Assembly (NCBI GenBank): GCA_050011895.1
Contig: JBEKIF010000033.1
Location: forward strand, 1 to 64,000
Source: DATBGO01 sp050011895
GTDB lineage: Bacteria > Actinomycetota > Actinomycetes > Streptosporangiales > Streptosporangiaceae
DNA length: 64,000 nt
Direction: 5' to 3'
Of this stretch, positions 50,782 through 58,886 are shown piece after piece. The notes under the pieces were generated by a model, which saw nothing but the letters and a program-made list of their open reading frames with translations, was not told the DNA's origin and ran no database searches. Within the stretch, counting starts at the first letter, position 1; every line of letters starts with the position of its first letter. The translations under genes and the position numbers were made by a program.

Positions 50782-52392
50782 TTACCTGATCCGGCGGCGG
50801 GCACCACGGCGACGCTCGCTCGGCTTGCGCACCGGCTCGCCCGCCGCGACTGCGGCGTCCCGCAGGCCGGCGCCGTATTCGGCCAGGGCATCGACGAGGG
50901 CGGTGACCGATGGCTTGGGCGCCGTCACGTCCACCCGGAGCCCGAACTCGGCCGCGGTCTTGGCGGTCTGCGGGCCGATCACCGCGATCACCGTGACCGC
51001 GTGCGGCTTGCCCGCTATGCCGATCAGATTCCGCACGGTCGAAGACGAGGTGAACAGCACCGCATCGAAACCGCCGCCCTTGATCGCCTCCCTGATCGGC
51101 GCGGGCGGCGGCGCGGCGCGCACGGTCCGGTAGGCCGTGACATCTTCCGCCTCCCAGCCGAGGTCGGTGAGCCGGGCCACCAGGGTCTCGGTGGCGATGT
51201 CAGCACGCGGCAGCAGCACCCGGTTGATCGGGTCAAGCACGTCATCGTAGACCGGCCAGGCGTCGGCAAGCCCCTCGGCGGACTGCTCGCCATCCGGAAT
51301 CAGGTCCGGGGTGATACCGAAATCGCCAAGTGCAGCGGCGGTCTGCTCGCCGACCGAGGCCACCTTGACCCCGGCAAACGCCCTCGCGTCCAGCCCGTAC
51401 TCCTCGAGCTTCTCCCTGACCGCACGGACCGCGTTCGCGGACGTGAACGCGATCCACTGGTACCGGCCGGTCACCAGGCCCTTGACGGCGCGCTCCATCT
51501 GCTGCGGCGTCCTCGGCGGCTCGACCGCGATGGTCGGCACCTGCTCGGGTACAGCGCCGCGGGCCCGGAGCCGTTCGGAAACCTGCTCCGCCTGCTCCTT
51601 CGTCCGCGGCACCAGCACCCGCCAGCCGAACAGCGGCTTGGTCTCGAACCAGGACAGCGACCGCTGCGCGGCGACCCCGTCGCCGACGACGGCCACCGCG
51701 GGGCCATGCGCGGTGAGCAGGCTGACCCCGGCGGCCTTGAGGTCCGCCGCCACCGAGCCAAGGCCGCAGACCACGGTGTGCTGATCGGTCGTGGTGCCGT
51801 TCCAGGTGACCGCGAACCGGGCGCTATCCGGCCATCCCGCTGCCATCAGCATCTTGGCCAGGTCAGCGGGCCCGGTCTCGGCGCCCAGGATCACCAGGCT
51901 GCCCGGCCCCGCCGACATCCGGCTCACCTCGGATGCGTGGATCACCCGGACGTCGCCGCTGGTGTCCGAGGCCAGCGGGATGCCCGCATAGGCAGGAACC
52001 GCTGTTGCCGCGGGAACCCCTGGCACGATCTCGAACGGCACCCCGGCCTTCGCGCACGCCGATGCCTCGGCGGCCGCGTGGCCGAACAGCAACGGGTCTC
52101 CGGGCAGCAGCCTGACCACAAGCTGGCCGGCCTTGGCCGCCTTGATCAGCAGCTTCGGGTCCTGCGCGAGCGCCTCGGCATCGGCCATGGCCGTCTCGGG
52201 CACCAGCCGCTCCAGCTGGCCGGCCAGCTCCGGTCCGGCCACCACGAGGTCGGCGTGGGCCAGCAGGTCGGCACCGCGAACGGTCAGCAGACCGTCATCT
52301 CCGGGTCCCGCGCCGACAAAGGCGACCAGGCCTGCCGCCGATCGCTTCGCTGCCTTTGCGTCCGGTTTCTGCGTCGTGGGCCCGGGATTCAT
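50782..52392 (-). CDS. Fused uroporphyrinogen-III methyltransferase / uroporphyrinogen-III synthase
   Basis: Residues about 20-265 are the SUMT-type methyltransferase (VAFVGAGPGDDGLLTVRGA, RLLPGDPLLFG, PGVPAATAVPAYAGIPL), which makes precorrin-2 for siroheme or cobalamin. Residues about 266-510 are HemD (GWRVLVPRTKEQAEQ, IAFTSANAVRAV, AVLFTSSSTVRN), which cyclises hydroxymethylbilane. The two activities cover both sides of the uroporphyrinogen-III branch point. This fusion is common in actinomycetes. The ATG overlaps the hemC stop codon by 4 bp. The tail is Arg-rich. The symbol cobA/hemD is usual but not unique, so I leave it blank. Confidence 0.93.
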   Translation of the reverse strand: MNPGPTTQKPDAKAAKRSAAGLVAFVGAGPGDDGLLTVRGADLLAHADLVVAGPELAGQLERLVPETAMADAEALAQDPKLLIKAAKAGQLVVRLLPGDPLLFGHAAAEASACAKAGVPFEIVPGVPAATAVPAYAGIPLASDTSGDVRVIHASEVSRMSAGPGSLVILGAETGPADLAKMLMAAGWPDSARFAVTWNGTTTDQHTVVCGLGSVAADLKAAGVSLLTAHGPAVAVVGDGVAAQRSLSWFETKPLFGWRVLVPRTKEQAEQVSERLRARGAVPEQVPTIAVEPPRTPQQMERAVKGLVTGRYQWIAFTSANAVRAVREKLEEYGLDARAFAGVKVASVGEQTAAALGDFGITPDLIPDGEQSAEGLADAWPVYDDVLDPINRVLLPRADIATETLVARLTDLGWEAEDVTAYRTVRAAPPPAPIREAIKGGGFDAVLFTSSSTVRNLIGIAGKPHAVTVIAVIGPQTAKTAAEFGLRVDVTAPKPSVTALVDALAEYGAGLRDAAVAAGEPVRKPSERRRGARRRIR

Positions 52393-53333
52393 GCGTCACC
52401 GTCCCCAGTGCTGATCTGTCCAGCGGACATAGCCGTAAGCCTTCCCGCGCCGCGTTGGAGCAGCTCGGCCGCGACCTCGCGACCGAGGCGCTCAGCCTCG
52501 GACGCAGGTCCGCCGGCGCTTGCCCGCAGCGCCATCCCCCCGTCGGCTGCCACGACAACCGCGCGCAGCCGCAATTCATCCGTGCCGGCAGCATACGCTC
52601 CGACGGGCGCACTGCAGCCTGCCTGCAGCGCGGCGAGCACGGCGCGTTCCGCCGTGGTGGCCGCCCGGCTCGCCGGATCGTCCGCGCAGGCCAGCAATGC
52701 CGCAATATCATCCCGGCTAGCCTGGCATTCCACTGCGAGCGCTCCCTGGCCTGGCGCGGGGAGCATCTCATCGGGCTCGAAGACCTGGGAGACCGCGTCG
52801 AGGCGGCCGATCCTGACCAGGCCAGCGTAGGCGAGGATGACCGCATCGACTTCGCCCGACGTGATCTTCGCCAGCCTGGTTCCCGCGTTGCCGCGGACCG
52901 GCACCGGGCGCAGGTCCGGCCGGAGCAGCAACAGCTGAGCCGCCCGGCGGGGCGATCCGGTGCCGATCCGCGCACCGGAAGGCAGATCGGCGAGCTTGGC
53001 GCCGTCGCGCGCCGCCAGGGCGTCACGCGGATCGTCCCTGGCGACCACGGCGGCGAGCCTGATGCCCTCGGCTGGCCCGGTCGGCAGGTCCTTTAGCGAG
53101 TGCACCGCGAACTCGATGTCGCCGGCCAGCAGACTGGCCCGCAGGCCGCTGACGAATACGCCGGTACCGCCGATCTGGGCCAGCTGCGCCCGGCTGACGT
53201 CACCGAACGTGGTGATCGGAGCCAGCTCGATCTCGCGGCCGGTCCGGTCGGTGACCAGGCGCGCCACCTGGAGGGACTGCGCCTGGGCCATCGGGCTCTT
53301 GCGAGTGCCAAGCCGCAGCGGCGCCGCTGTCAT
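52389..53333 (-). CDS. hemC: Hydroxymethylbilane synthase (porphobilinogen deaminase)
   Basis: HemC polymerises four porphobilinogen units into hydroxymethylbilane. The 314-residue protein has LRLGTRKSPMAQAQ at the start, VHSLKDLPT with the catalytic Asp nearby, RIGTGSPRRAAQLL for substrate carboxylates, and the dipyrromethane-cofactor cysteine in LQAGCSAPVGAYA at about residue 238. Its ATG overlaps the hemA stop codon by 4 bp, and its own stop overlaps the hemD fusion, so the whole set is one translationally coupled operon. Confidence 0.96.
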   Translation of the reverse strand: MTAAPLRLGTRKSPMAQAQSLQVARLVTDRTGREIELAPITTFGDVSRAQLAQIGGTGVFVSGLRASLLAGDIEFAVHSLKDLPTGPAEGIRLAAVVARDDPRDALAARDGAKLADLPSGARIGTGSPRRAAQLLLLRPDLRPVPVRGNAGTRLAKITSGEVDAVILAYAGLVRIGRLDAVSQVFEPDEMLPAPGQGALAVECQASRDDIAALLACADDPASRAATTAERAVLAALQAGCSAPVGAYAAGTDELRLRAVVVAADGGMALRASAGGPASEAERLGREVAAELLQRGAGRLTAMSAGQISTGDGDA

Positions 53334-54754
53334 GGCATGCTCCTGCGGGCCGACCCTGGAAGCAGTCCGGCGTCGGGCCGGATCACCGCCGCCACCGCGT
53401 CCGGATCGAGGTCAAACAGCACTCGGAGTGCGGTTTCATACGAGTCACCATCTGGCGATCCTGCCAGTTCCTTGACCCGTACGGTCGGCGCATGCAACAG
53501 CTTGTCGGCGATCCTGCGCATGGCCTGGGCGATCTCGCCGCGCGTCCGCGAGTCGAGGCCGACCATCCGGCCGTCCAGCCTCGCCAGCTCGGCGTCTACC
53601 ACCTCGGCGGCCTTGGCCCGCAGGGCCACCACTGTCGGCGCGACCCTGGCCGCCCGATCCGCCGATGCTTGCGCGGCGAACTCGTCGGCAATGATCTGCC
53701 AGGTCGCGGCCACGTCCTCCTCGGTCGCTGCCGTCCCGGCTACGCCGTGCGCCCTCGCGTCACCCATCGACTCCAGGTCGATCACGCAGGCGCCGGCTAG
53801 CCTGCCCACCTCCGGGTCGACGTCGCGCGGCAGCGCCAGGTCGAGCAGGACCAGTGGCGTGGTGCCAGGCGCCCGCGCGGCCAGGGCGGCGGCCACTGCG
53901 TCCGCACTGATCACGTGCCCGGCCGCGCCGGTGCAGGACACAACCAGATCGACGTCGGCCAGCTCGGCCCAGAGCCTGGAGAACTCGGCGGCGGTACCGC
54001 TGACCGCGGCCGCGAGCCGTTCCGCGTGGCCGCGGGTGCGGTTCGCGATCACGACCCTGGCCGCTCCCATCCGCGCGGCCGTGGTCGCCGCGAGCGAGCT
54101 CATCGAGCCCGCCCCGATGACAAGTACGGACAAGCCAGTGAGGATCTTCGCGGAGCCCGCGGAGCCCGCGGAGCCCGCGGAGCCCGCGGGATGTGCGGGG
54201 AGAGCGGCCCCCACAGCGCCGCCAAGCGCCCGTGCGGCGGTGCTGAGCCCGACGCTGACGAGACTCGCGCCAGCCCGGTCGATGCCGGTCTCCGCATGCG
54301 CGCGCTTGCCTGCGCGCAGCGCGAGTGACCCCAGGTCGGAAAGGACCCGCCCCAGCGTGCCGTGATCCCTGGCCAGCCGCAGGGCCTGGCGCACCTGGCC
54401 GAGTATCTGGCTCTCGCCGACGACCATGGAATCGAGCCCGCAGGCCACCGAGAGCAGGTGCTGGATGGCGCGGTCCTCGTAATGCACGTACAGGTGGGGG
54501 GTGAGCTCGGCCAGCGGAACCTCGGAGTGCCGGGCCAGCAGCTCGCAGATCGCGGCGACCCCGCCGTGGAACTTGTCCACCTCCGCGTAGACCTCCACGC
54601 GGTTGCAGGTGCTAACGACGAGCGATCCCGCAACCTCACTTGAGCTGAAGACGTCCCGCAGCAGCTTGGATAGCGCGTCGCCGGTCAGCACGGCCCGCTC
54701 CAGCGTGGCCACCGGGGCGCTCTTGTGGCTGAGGCCTACAACGAGCACGCTCAT
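53330..54754 (-). CDS. hemA: Glutamyl-tRNA reductase
   Basis: HemA reduces glutamyl-tRNA to glutamate-1-semialdehyde and is the committed step of heme synthesis. The catalytic Cys50 is in VVSTCNRVEVYAE. The NADPH domain starts VLVIGAGSMSSLAATT, and the C-terminal dimerisation spine is present. Between the catalytic and NADPH domains (about residues 188-201) is a Gly/Ser/Ala insertion coded by 9-bp repeats. The ATG overlaps the rex stop by 4 bp. Regulation by Rex is expected. The hemA-hemC-hemD-hemB order matches Streptomyces and mycobacteria. Confidence 0.96.
   Translation of the reverse strand: MSVLVVGLSHKSAPVATLERAVLTGDALSKLLRDVFSSSEVAGSLVVSTCNRVEVYAEVDKFHGGVAAICELLARHSEVPLAELTPHLYVHYEDRAIQHLLSVACGLDSMVVGESQILGQVRQALRLARDHGTLGRVLSDLGSLALRAGKRAHAETGIDRAGASLVSVGLSTAARALGGAVGAALPAHPAGSAGSAGSAGSAKILTGLSVLVIGAGSMSSLAATTAARMGAARVVIANRTRGHAERLAAAVSGTAAEFSRLWAELADVDLVVSCTGAAGHVISADAVAAALAARAPGTTPLVLLDLALPRDVDPEVGRLAGACVIDLESMGDARAHGVAGTAATEEDVAATWQIIADEFAAQASADRAARVAPTVVALRAKAAEVVDAELARLDGRMVGLDSRTRGEIAQAMRRIADKLLHAPTVRVKELAGSPDGDSYETALRVLFDLDPDAVAAVIRPDAGLLPGSARRSMP
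54151..54189. repeat. 9-bp repeats in hemA
   Basis: CGGAGCCCG is repeated four times without change from 54151, coding Gly-Ser-Ala triplets between two conserved HemA domains. Confidence 0.92.
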
Positions 54755-55539
54755 CTCGCTACCGCCCGCGCCTCCACTCCGTTATCAACCTTCGCCGGCG
54801 CCATGTCCCGCAGCCCGGCTGGCTCAAGGCCGCCGTGCCGCCGGGCCTGCCGCTTCTGCCACTTCCCGTTCCTGGCTACCTGAACTACCGCCCGGCGCTG
54901 GGCATGGAAGGCGAGGATCTGCAACTCGATCGACAGGTCGACCTTACGCACATCCACCCCGGATGGCACGTCTAGCACTACCGGCGCGAAGTTCAGGATG
55001 CTGGTCACACCCGCCGCCACGAGCCGCTCGCAAACTACTTGCGCCGCCGCGGCCGGGGTGGCGATCACGCCGATCGAGACGCCATCCCGCGCCACCACAG
55101 ACTCGATCTCGTCGGAGGGCCTGACGACATGCCGTCCGATCTCGCTGCCCACGACGTCGGGATCAGAGTCAAGCAACGCGGCAATGCGGAAGCCCCGCGA
55201 CGCGAAGCCCCCGTAGTTGGCGAGGGCACGCCCCAGGTTTCCCGCGCCCACGATCACGACGGGCCAGTCCTGCGTCAGGCCGAGTTCGCGGGACACCTGA
55301 TAGACCAGGTACTCGACGTCGTAGCCGACGCCGCGGGTACCGTACGAGCCCAGCTGCGACAGGTCCTTGCGGAGCTTGGCGGAGTTCACCCCCGCCGCGG
55401 CGGCCAGTTCCTCGCTCGACACGGTGGCGATACCCCGCTCGGCCAGGGCGTAGAGGGCACGCAGGTAGACCGGAAGACGGGCGATTGTCGCCTCCGGGAT
55501 GCCGTGGACTCCGTTGGCTGAGACAGGACGGCGGGTCAT
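54751..55539 (-). CDS. rex: Redox-sensing transcriptional repressor Rex
   Basis: Rex binds DNA when NAD+ is high and leaves it when NADH rises, derepressing respiratory and heme genes. The 262-residue protein has the N-terminal winged helix (ARLPVYLRALYALAERG, NSAKLRKDLSQLGSYGTRG VGYDV in order) and the Rossmann motif VIVGAGNLGRALANY at about 96. It also has the C-terminal domain-swapped helix. AGGAG lies 9 nt before the ATG at 55539; the open frame further up is not conserved. It precedes and overlaps hemA by 4 bp. A Rex-box lies 85 bp upstream over its own promoter, so it is probably autoregulated as in Streptomyces. Confidence 0.96.
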   Translation of the reverse strand: MTRRPVSANGVHGIPEATIARLPVYLRALYALAERGIATVSSEELAAAAGVNSAKLRKDLSQLGSYGTRGVGYDVEYLVYQVSRELGLTQDWPVVIVGAGNLGRALANYGGFASRGFRIAALLDSDPDVVGSEIGRHVVRPSDEIESVVARDGVSIGVIATPAAAAQVVCERLVAAGVTSILNFAPVVLDVPSGVDVRKVDLSIELQILAFHAQRRAVVQVARNGKWQKRQARRHGGLEPAGLRDMAPAKVDNGVEARAVAR

Positions 55540-55612
55540 ACGCCGGCACTCCTGGGGGATCGACGCGGCGGTCACGCAGGCCAGAGGATCTCTGCATGTT
55601 GGTTTTGCTGTC

Positions 55613-55641
55613 ACGCTACGCCCTTGTGAACGTTTGCACAA
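55613..55641 (-). promoter_or_regulatory. Rex operator over the rex-hem promoter
   Basis: TTGTGAACGTTTGCACAA at 55624-55641 matches the Rex box TTGTGAAxxxxTTCACAA with one mismatch. On the minus strand TTGTGC (-35), a 17-bp spacer and TAGCGT (-10, at 55613-55618) form a promoter. The operator covers its -35 and most of its spacer, so Rex binding would block RNA polymerase. Transcription would start near 55606. Confidence 0.85.
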
Positions 55642-55799
55642 AGTCGGCCGCCTTGTCCGGCCGGCCCGCCGACCAGCGCTTTACCGCCTGTTTACCGCGC
55701 TTTGAGGCTCTGGCGGCACCCGCTTCCGGCTGGCTGCGGTACCGCGGCGGCCAGTATCCGCCGGGTTAATGCTGGCCGCGGCCAGCATTTTCGAGCGGG

Positions 55800-56144
55800 T
55801 TATCCGCGAAGTGCCGTCCGCAGCCGGGCCTCGCTCACCCGCCAGAAGTCATGCTGGACGCCGTCGATAAGGGTGACCGGAATCATGTCCCCGTAAGCAA
55901 GCAGATCCTGCTGGGACCGCGTTATATCTCGCTCTTCCCAGCCAACCCCGAGATCAGCGGCAACCCGGGAGATCACGGCGCGGGCATCGTCGCACAGGTG
56001 GCAGCCGGGCCGCGAAAGCAGCGTGATCGTATGGGCCGCGGGACCGTCCGCCCGGGGGCCAGGGCAAGCTGCCCGTACTGGGTGAGGGCCTGGCTGATCG
56101 CCGCGCGCGGGACGCGCGGGACCAGCATCGCCGTGCGTTGTCAT
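55800..56144 (-). CDS. Glutaredoxin-like thiol protein
   Basis: This 114-residue protein has a glutaredoxin/thioredoxin fold with the active site RPGCHLCDD at about residues 46-54, then WEERDITRSQQDLL and the cis-proline IPVTLID. It matches the small DUF836/glutaredoxin family that is conserved next to hemA (as Rv0508 in M. tuberculosis). It would exchange thiols or disulfides in the cytoplasm. The ATG overlaps the upstream stop codon by 4 bp, so it is co-translated with the membrane/ABM gene. The first 35 residues are non-conserved. Confidence 0.87.
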   Translation of the reverse strand: MTTHGDAGPARPARGDQPGPHPVRAACPGPRADGPAAHTITLLSRPGCHLCDDARAVISRVAADLGVGWEERDITRSQQDLLAYGDMIPVTLIDGVQHDFWRVSEARLRTALRG

Positions 56145-57868
56145 CGCGCCCGATGCGCTCCTGGCGGGCCGCCGATAGGACCATCGCTGCCCGGGCCGTT
56201 CCGGCGGCCGGGCCGCCCCCCGGACCCGCTGCCCGCTACGCCGCCGGCCGAACCGCCGCCCGAGCCGTCAAGGCCCGGCGGGGCGCTGCCGCCCGGACCG
56301 CTACCGCCCCAGGGACCGCCACTGCCGCCGCGGATTGGCGGCCGCGGCCCGAATCCTGGCTGGCCGAAACCGGAGTCGTTCAGCAGATCGTAACCGCTAT
56401 CGCTGAGGAGATCGGAGATCGACGGCAGCGGTGAGACTTTGGCCTGCTGCAGGCCAAGCTCAATGAGGTTGGTTGCCAGCACGTACGGCCGCCGGTCGCG
56501 CTCGAAACCGGCCACGTAAGGCTGCCGCTTGTGGTTCTCATACGCGTCGCGGTCCCGGTAAACCTCGTAGAGGATCCGCTGCATGGGAGCCGAAGGCACG
56601 GCGTGCACGATGAAGACGAACGTGTCCGGCTCGTTCGTGCGGACCTGCCTGACTACCTGCCTCGTCAGCCGGTCGAAATCGGATACCCGCTCTTCGAGGA
56701 GCGTGTAGATGGCGATCTGGCCGAAGAGCCTGGCCCCGGCACGGTCATCGTCGTCATCGGGCGGTGCCCGGTGCCCGCCGAACCCGCCGGGCTCGGGTGC
56801 CGCGCCGCCCACATCGGCGCCTCGCCAGGATCCAGATCCGGCGCCGCCTGCCGTCTCGAAGTCGCGCCCGGCATCCCCGTAGCGTCCGGCATCCCCGTAG
56901 CGCCCGGCATCCCCGTAGCCCGTGTCGTCGTAGCCGGGGTCTGCCCGCGGGCTGCCGTTCGCGGCGTAGTCGTCGCGGCCGGCGCTACTCCCCTGATAAC
57001 CCGCTCCGCCGTCATCACGGTCGTCATGGTGCCGGTAGAGGCTGCCGTAAGGGTCCGCGTCGCCGCCCAGCGGCTCGAAATCCCCGGTCTCGTCAAAGCC
57101 GCCGCCCCACTCGTGCTGGAGCGCCCACTCGTCCTCCTCTGGCGGCCCGGTGGGCTGCCGCGGCACGGGAAGGGCAAGCTTGCCGACCCGCCAGCAGGCA
57201 AACCAGGTCAGCGCCGCAGCGGCCGTGCACAGCACTGCGAACAGGGCAGCCACATGCAGGGTGGCCTCGGCATTGCCGCCCGCCGCGACCGCTATGCCGG
57301 GCACCGAGACGGCAAGCGCCGCGGCCGCGGCAGCGGCCACTGGCGGGACCGCTTCCCGCCAGCTCCGGTCGCGCCGCGAGCGGATGCCAGTCCATCCGAT
57401 CGCCAGCAGGGCGATAACCACGGTAACCGGGATAAGCAGATACTTGAGCAGGTCATTCGGGATGATCTGGTAGTAGAGCGCGGGATCAGGCCATGCCTTG
57501 CTGAAGGCTGTGACGCTCAGCGGGTCGCTGCCGAAGACCACCAGGCAAACGAACGCGATCGCGGGCAGGACGAGCCGGGCAGCGAACCTGGCTGCGACGC
57601 TTCGTCCGGCCACCTCGGTAAGCCCGACGGCAAGCGCGAGCGGCGCGATGACGCTAGCCCCTATCTCCATGGCCCGGAACGCCACCGGCCCGAACCCGAT
57701 GGCGTGCCCGACAGCCTGCGCGCCCAGCGAAACCGCCAGCCCGAACATGGCGACGGTCCACGCAATCAGTGCGCCGTTGGGAGCGCGCAGGCACCAGGCC
57801 ACCAGCAAGCCGGTGGCCGCTGCGGCACCTAGGCAGCCGAGCGCTGCGATCACAAGGGATATGAACAT
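56141..57868 (-). CDS. Multi-span membrane protein fused to a C-terminal ABM-like domain
   Basis: The first 235 residues hold about seven membrane helices (for example FISLVIAALGCLGAAAATGLL and AIAFVCLVVFG). Residues about 240-370 are low-complexity and acidic, with 18-bp-coded repeats (GYGDAGRYGDAGRYGDAG). Residues about 378-475 resemble an antibiotic-biosynthesis-monooxygenase (ABM) ferredoxin-like domain: ARLFGQIAIYTLLEERVSDF, then FVFIVHAVPSAPMQRILYEV, with a YRDRDAYENHKRQPYV stretch. The C-terminus is a Gly/Pro/Ser tail. Its stop overlaps the glutaredoxin ATG by 4 bp. ABM domains bind small aromatic or heme-like compounds, so a role near heme is conceivable but unproven. Confidence 0.83.
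   Translation of the reverse strand: MFISLVIAALGCLGAAAATGLLVAWCLRAPNGALIAWTVAMFGLAVSLGAQAVGHAIGFGPVAFRAMEIGASVIAPLALAVGLTEVAGRSVAARFAARLVLPAIAFVCLVVFGSDPLSVTAFSKAWPDPALYYQIIPNDLLKYLLIPVTVVIALLAIGWTGIRSRRDRSWREAVPPVAAAAAAALAVSVPGIAVAAGGNAEATLHVAALFAVLCTAAAALTWFACWRVGKLALPVPRQPTGPPEEDEWALQHEWGGGFDETGDFEPLGGDADPYGSLYRHHDDRDDGGAGYQGSSAGRDDYAANGSPRADPGYDDTGYGDAGRYGDAGRYGDAGRDFETAGGAGSGSWRGADVGGAAPEPGGFGGHRAPPDDDDDRAGARLFGQIAIYTLLEERVSDFDRLTRQVVRQVRTNEPDTFVFIVHAVPSAPMQRILYEVYRDRDAYENHKRQPYVAGFERDRRPYVLATNLIELGLQQAKVSPLPSISDLLSDSGYDLLNDSGFGQPGFGPRPPIRGGSGGPWGGSGPGGSAPPGLDGSGGGSAGGVAGSGSGGRPGRRNGPGSDGPIGGPPGAHRAR
56871..56924. repeat. 18-bp repeat in the membrane/ABM gene
   Basis: GCATCCCCGTAGCGTCCG and variants occur three times from 56871, coding GYGDAG/RYGDAG hexapeptides in the linker between the membrane and ABM domains. 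Confidence 0.88.
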
Positions 57869-57990
57869 CGTTGACTATGGTGCCCGACGTGAGGCCGTGA
57901 TGCGAGCAGACTGCTGACCAGGCATCATGCGGATGGCTCGATCAGGGCACGAATCGCGCGCGCGGCTGCCTGGCGCCCGGGCCCCCCCGG

Positions 57991-57996
57991 TAGGCT
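57991..57996 (+). promoter_or_regulatory. -10 element close to the HAD gene start
   Basis: TAGGCT ends 8 nt before the ATG at 58005. GGTGGA lies between them but too near the likely start point to be a normal ribosome binding site, so a near-leaderless mRNA is possible. Confidence 0.4.
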
Positions 57997-58004
57997 CGGT
58001 GGAT

Positions 58005-58886
58005 ATGAGACTGCTGCCAAGGAGGCACGGAGACGGGCCTGCGATCGCCGGCCAGGCATCCGCTGAGGCAGCCGACGTGCAGCAGCCGTCGCCTGTGCCC
58101 GACCCGACAGCCGGGGCGTTCTTCGACGTCGACAACACGCTGATGCGCGGCGCCTCGATCTATTACTTTGCCCGCGGCCTCGCGGCCCGCAAGTTGTTCG
58201 GCGCCCGTGACCTGGCCAAGATGACCTGGGGACAGGTGACGTTCCGGCTGCGCGGCGCCGAGAAATCCGGCCATATCGACGCGGCCAGGGAATCGGCGCT
58301 GGCGTTCGTCGCCGGGCACCGGGTGACCGAGATCGTCGCGCTCGGCGAGGATATCTACGACGACACGATGGCCGACCGCATCTGGCAGGGCACGCGGGAG
58401 CTCACCCAGCGGCATCTGGAAGCCGGCCAGCGCGTCTGGCTGGTCACTGCCACGCCGGTCGAGCTCGCCAACATCATGGCCCGCAGGCTCGGGCTCACCG
58501 GCGCGCTCGGCACCGTGGCGGAGACGGTTGACGGCGAGTACACCGGGCACCTGGTCGGCGGCTTGTTGCACGGCGAGGCCAAGGCAGCCGCGATCGCGGC
58601 CCTGGCGGACCGGGAGCACTTGGACCTCGCCAGGTGCTCGGCCTACAGCGACTCGGCCAACGACCTCCCGATGCTGCTGCTGGTTGGCCATCCGAACGTG
58701 GTCAATCCCGATGCCGAGCTGCGCGCGGAAGCACGCCGCAGGGGCTGGCCCGTGCACGACTTCAGGTCCGGCCGCAGGGCCACCACGATCGCGCTGCCCA
58801 TCGCCGCCGCGGCAGGTGCCGTGGCCGGCGGCACGGTGGCCGCGGTGGCCTTGCACCGCCGACGGGCCGCCGGCAGCCGGATCTAA
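58005..58886 (+). CDS. HAD-IB family hydrolase (SerB-like phosphatase)
   Basis: This 293-residue protein has all HAD motifs. Motif I is FFDVDNTLMRG at about residue 41 with the nucleophilic Asp. Motif II is VWLVTATPVEL. Motif III/IV is HGEAKAAAI... then CSAYSDSANDLPML. It is the IB class to which SerB and CicA belong and would remove phosphate from a small metabolite. A C-terminal membrane helix (ALPIAAAAGAVAGGTVAAVA) is present, with basic residues after it. A homologue (Rv0505c) sits at the same place in mycobacteria. It is convergent with plsC and its stop codon overlaps that of plsC by three bases. Confidence 0.88.
   Translation: MRLLPRRHGDGPAIAGQASAEAADVQQPSPVPDPTAGAFFDVDNTLMRGASIYYFARGLAARKLFGARDLAKMTWGQVTFRLRGAEKSGHIDAARESALAFVAGHRVTEIVALGEDIYDDTMADRIWQGTRELTQRHLEAGQRVWLVTATPVELANIMARRLGLTGALGTVAETVDGEYTGHLVGGLLHGEAKAAAIAALADREHLDLARCSAYSDSANDLPMLLLVGHPNVVNPDAELRAEARRRGWPVHDFRSGRRATTIALPIAAAAGAVAGGTVAAVALHRRRAAGSRI

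Noticed and set aside
50764..52830. Long plus-strand frame of 688 codons opposite cobA-hemD and hemC
   Set aside because: It is a shadow of conserved heme genes on the other strand with no recognisable protein features.
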